From positions 1 to 6,080 of the forward strand of contig JASIBM010000093.1 in the NCBI GenBank assembly GCA_030045175.1: a stretch of DNA of 6,080 nucleotides. The letters are read 5' to 3'. Numbering within the stretch: the first letter of the stretch is position 1; each line of letters begins with the position of its first letter. A program made the translations under genes and the position numbers. Of this stretch, positions 5,136 through 6,080 are shown in pieces. Origin of the DNA: Streptosporangiaceae bacterium. Its GTDB lineage: Bacteria > Actinomycetota > Actinomycetes > Streptosporangiales > Streptosporangiaceae. The notes under the pieces are model-generated. The model was not told where the DNA came from. It worked only from the letters and a program-made list of their open reading frames with translations, and did not search any database.

Positions 5136-6080
5136 TTAGCGCGCGGGGGCGCGACGGCGGAGCGGGTCAGCTAGCGCGGCGGTGAGCTGGCTGAGCGCCT
5201 CGACGGTGTGCGCGCTGACCACGGCGTCGCAATGCGGCCAGGCGGCGGCCATGCCACCGGCCAGCGGCTCGTACGCCTCGCTCTTGGTGCGGGGGTTCAC
5301 CCAGACGACGCGGAACGCGACGAGCGACAGCCTGGCCATCTCGCGGCCGACGAGCTTGGGGTCGCCGGTCTCCCAGCCGTCCGAGATGATCACCACAACC
5401 GCGCCGCGCGCCATCCCCCGCCGGCCGTAGGCGTCGTTGAACTCCTTGAGCGCGGCGCCGATCTTGGTGCCGCCGAGCCAGTCCGGGGCCGCCTGCCCGG
5501 CCCGCCGCAGCGCTGGCCCAGGCAGCGACCTGCGCAGCGCGGGAGTGAGCCGGGTCAGCCTGGTCGCGAACGTGAATACCTCCGCGTCCGCTCCGCCGAC
5601 CGCACTGTAGAGAAGCTGGATCATCGCCCGCGCGTACGGTTCCATCGACCCGGAGATGTCGCACAGCACGACGAGGCGACGCGGTCGCCTGGCCTGGGTC
5701 CGCCCGATCAGCCGGAACGCATCGCCGCCCGTCCGCCTCGCCTGCCGGAGCGTGGCGCGCATGTCGGTGCGCCTGCCGCCGGGCCTGCGTCGCTGCCGCC
5801 TAGAGGCCCGGTCCGGCACCGCGAGCGTGATCTGGCGCATCAGCGACGCGAGCGACGCGAGCTCGTCGGCCGACAGCTCGGCGAAGTCCTTGCTCGCCAG
5901 GCGCTCGACGCTGGTCCCCAGGTAGCGGTGCTCGGCTGCCTCGTCAGGGCGGTTCGCGTCGTCACCGTCATCGGCCTGGGCGACGCGTTCAGCGTCCGCC
6001 GGGAGTGGCCTGGCCGCCTTGGCCGCGGCGACCGCGTCGGCAAGCAGCTCCTGCGGCGGGCGCGGCTGCTGACCGGGCAG
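5136..6080 (-). CDS. CoxE-like von Willebrand factor A domain protein (5' end outside window)
   Basis: The frame runs from TAA (plus 5136-5138) to the window edge: 314 residues with no stop, so the gene continues beyond 6080. An internal ATG at 5838-5840 is not the start. The upstream part still fits the family: an acidic low-complexity linker, then 'RYLGTSVERLASKDFAELSA' and a basic RR-rich stretch. The VWA domain has the metal-ion-dependent adhesion site: DISGS (partial residues 141-145), a Thr in GGTKIG (about 205) and an Asp in SDGWETGD (about 234). Such CoxE-like proteins commonly work with a MoxR-type AAA+ ATPase encoded upstream, as in CO dehydrogenase maturation, though many members have other targets. 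The ATPase would lie to the right of this window, so the substrate stays unknown. The final 60 residues follow the usual Rossmann-like strands (FRVVWVNPRTKSEAYEPLAG). Confidence 0.9.
   Translation of the reverse strand: MPGQQPRPPQELLADAVAAAKAARPLPADAERVAQADDGDDANRPDEAAEHRYLGTSVERLASKDFAELSADELASLASLMRQITLAVPDRASRRQRRRPGGRRTDMRATLRQARRTGGDAFRLIGRTQARRPRRLVVLCDISGSMEPYARAMIQLLYSAVGGADAEVFTFATRLTRLTPALRRSLPGPALRRAGQAAPDWLGGTKIGAALKEFNDAYGRRGMARGAVVVIISDGWETGDPKLVGREMARLSLVAFRVVWVNPRTKSEAYEPLAGGMAAAWPHCDAVVSAHTVEALSQLTAALADPLRRRAPAR

Noticed and set aside
5115..5153. Two near-identical GCGCGCGGGG(G)CGC stretches around the VWA stop codon
   Set aside because: Short GC simple sequence is expected at this base composition; no further copies or symmetry were seen.
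5840..6043. Separate small minus-strand gene upstream of the VWA gene
   Set aside because: The VWA frame itself is open through this stretch with family-like sequence; the other frame is Arg/Ser/Pro low complexity.

Overview
The window is about two-thirds G+C, uses strongly GC-biased third codon positions and carries several actinobacterial family signatures (SigE-type ECF sigma factor, GAP/SfLAP membrane protein, a short NfeD-like protein next to a flotillin). It therefore looks like chromosomal DNA of a high-GC actinomycete; I cannot place it more precisely. I see no tRNA, rRNA, CRISPR array, insertion sequence or phage gene.

Layout. 1-195: 3' end of a gluconokinase gene (+). 235-897: six-helix GAP/SfLAP-type membrane protein (+), 39 bp behind it and probably co-transcribed. 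859-1473: YqhA/UPF0114 membrane protein (-), converging on and overlapping the previous gene by 39 bp. 1474-1818: intergenic DNA with inverted repeats, including a 10-bp pair closing an 82-nt interval, upstream of the next operon. 1819-2088: short NfeD-like OB-fold protein (+). 2117-3253: flotillin/SPFH protein (+). 3254-3376: spacer with a palindrome over the flotillin stop, three 15-bp tandem repeats and promoter-like sequence. 3377-3895: SigE-family ECF sigma factor (+). 3888-5045: membrane-anchored putative anti-sigma/regulator (+), overlapping the sigma gene by 8 bp. 5058-5109: perfect 20-bp hairpin, probably a two-way terminator. 5136-6080: CoxE-like von Willebrand A protein (-), whose 5' end lies beyond the window.

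How the genes may work together. NfeD-like plus flotillin is a known membrane-microdomain pairing. The sigma factor and overlapping membrane protein form a typical envelope-sensing pair: a short cytosolic N-terminus, one membrane helix and a large outer domain with four cysteines. Their position directly downstream of the flotillin, on the same strand, suggests an envelope-stress link, but that is inference. The gluconokinase, GAP, YqhA and CoxE-like genes appear to be ordinary neighbours.

The least explained parts are the structured leader before the NfeD-like gene, the flotillin-sigma junction (palindromic stop, tandem repeats and a reading frame open from the stop to the sigma ATG) and the apparently duplicated outer domain of the membrane protein. 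I found no clearly new system; these are the best candidates for a second look.
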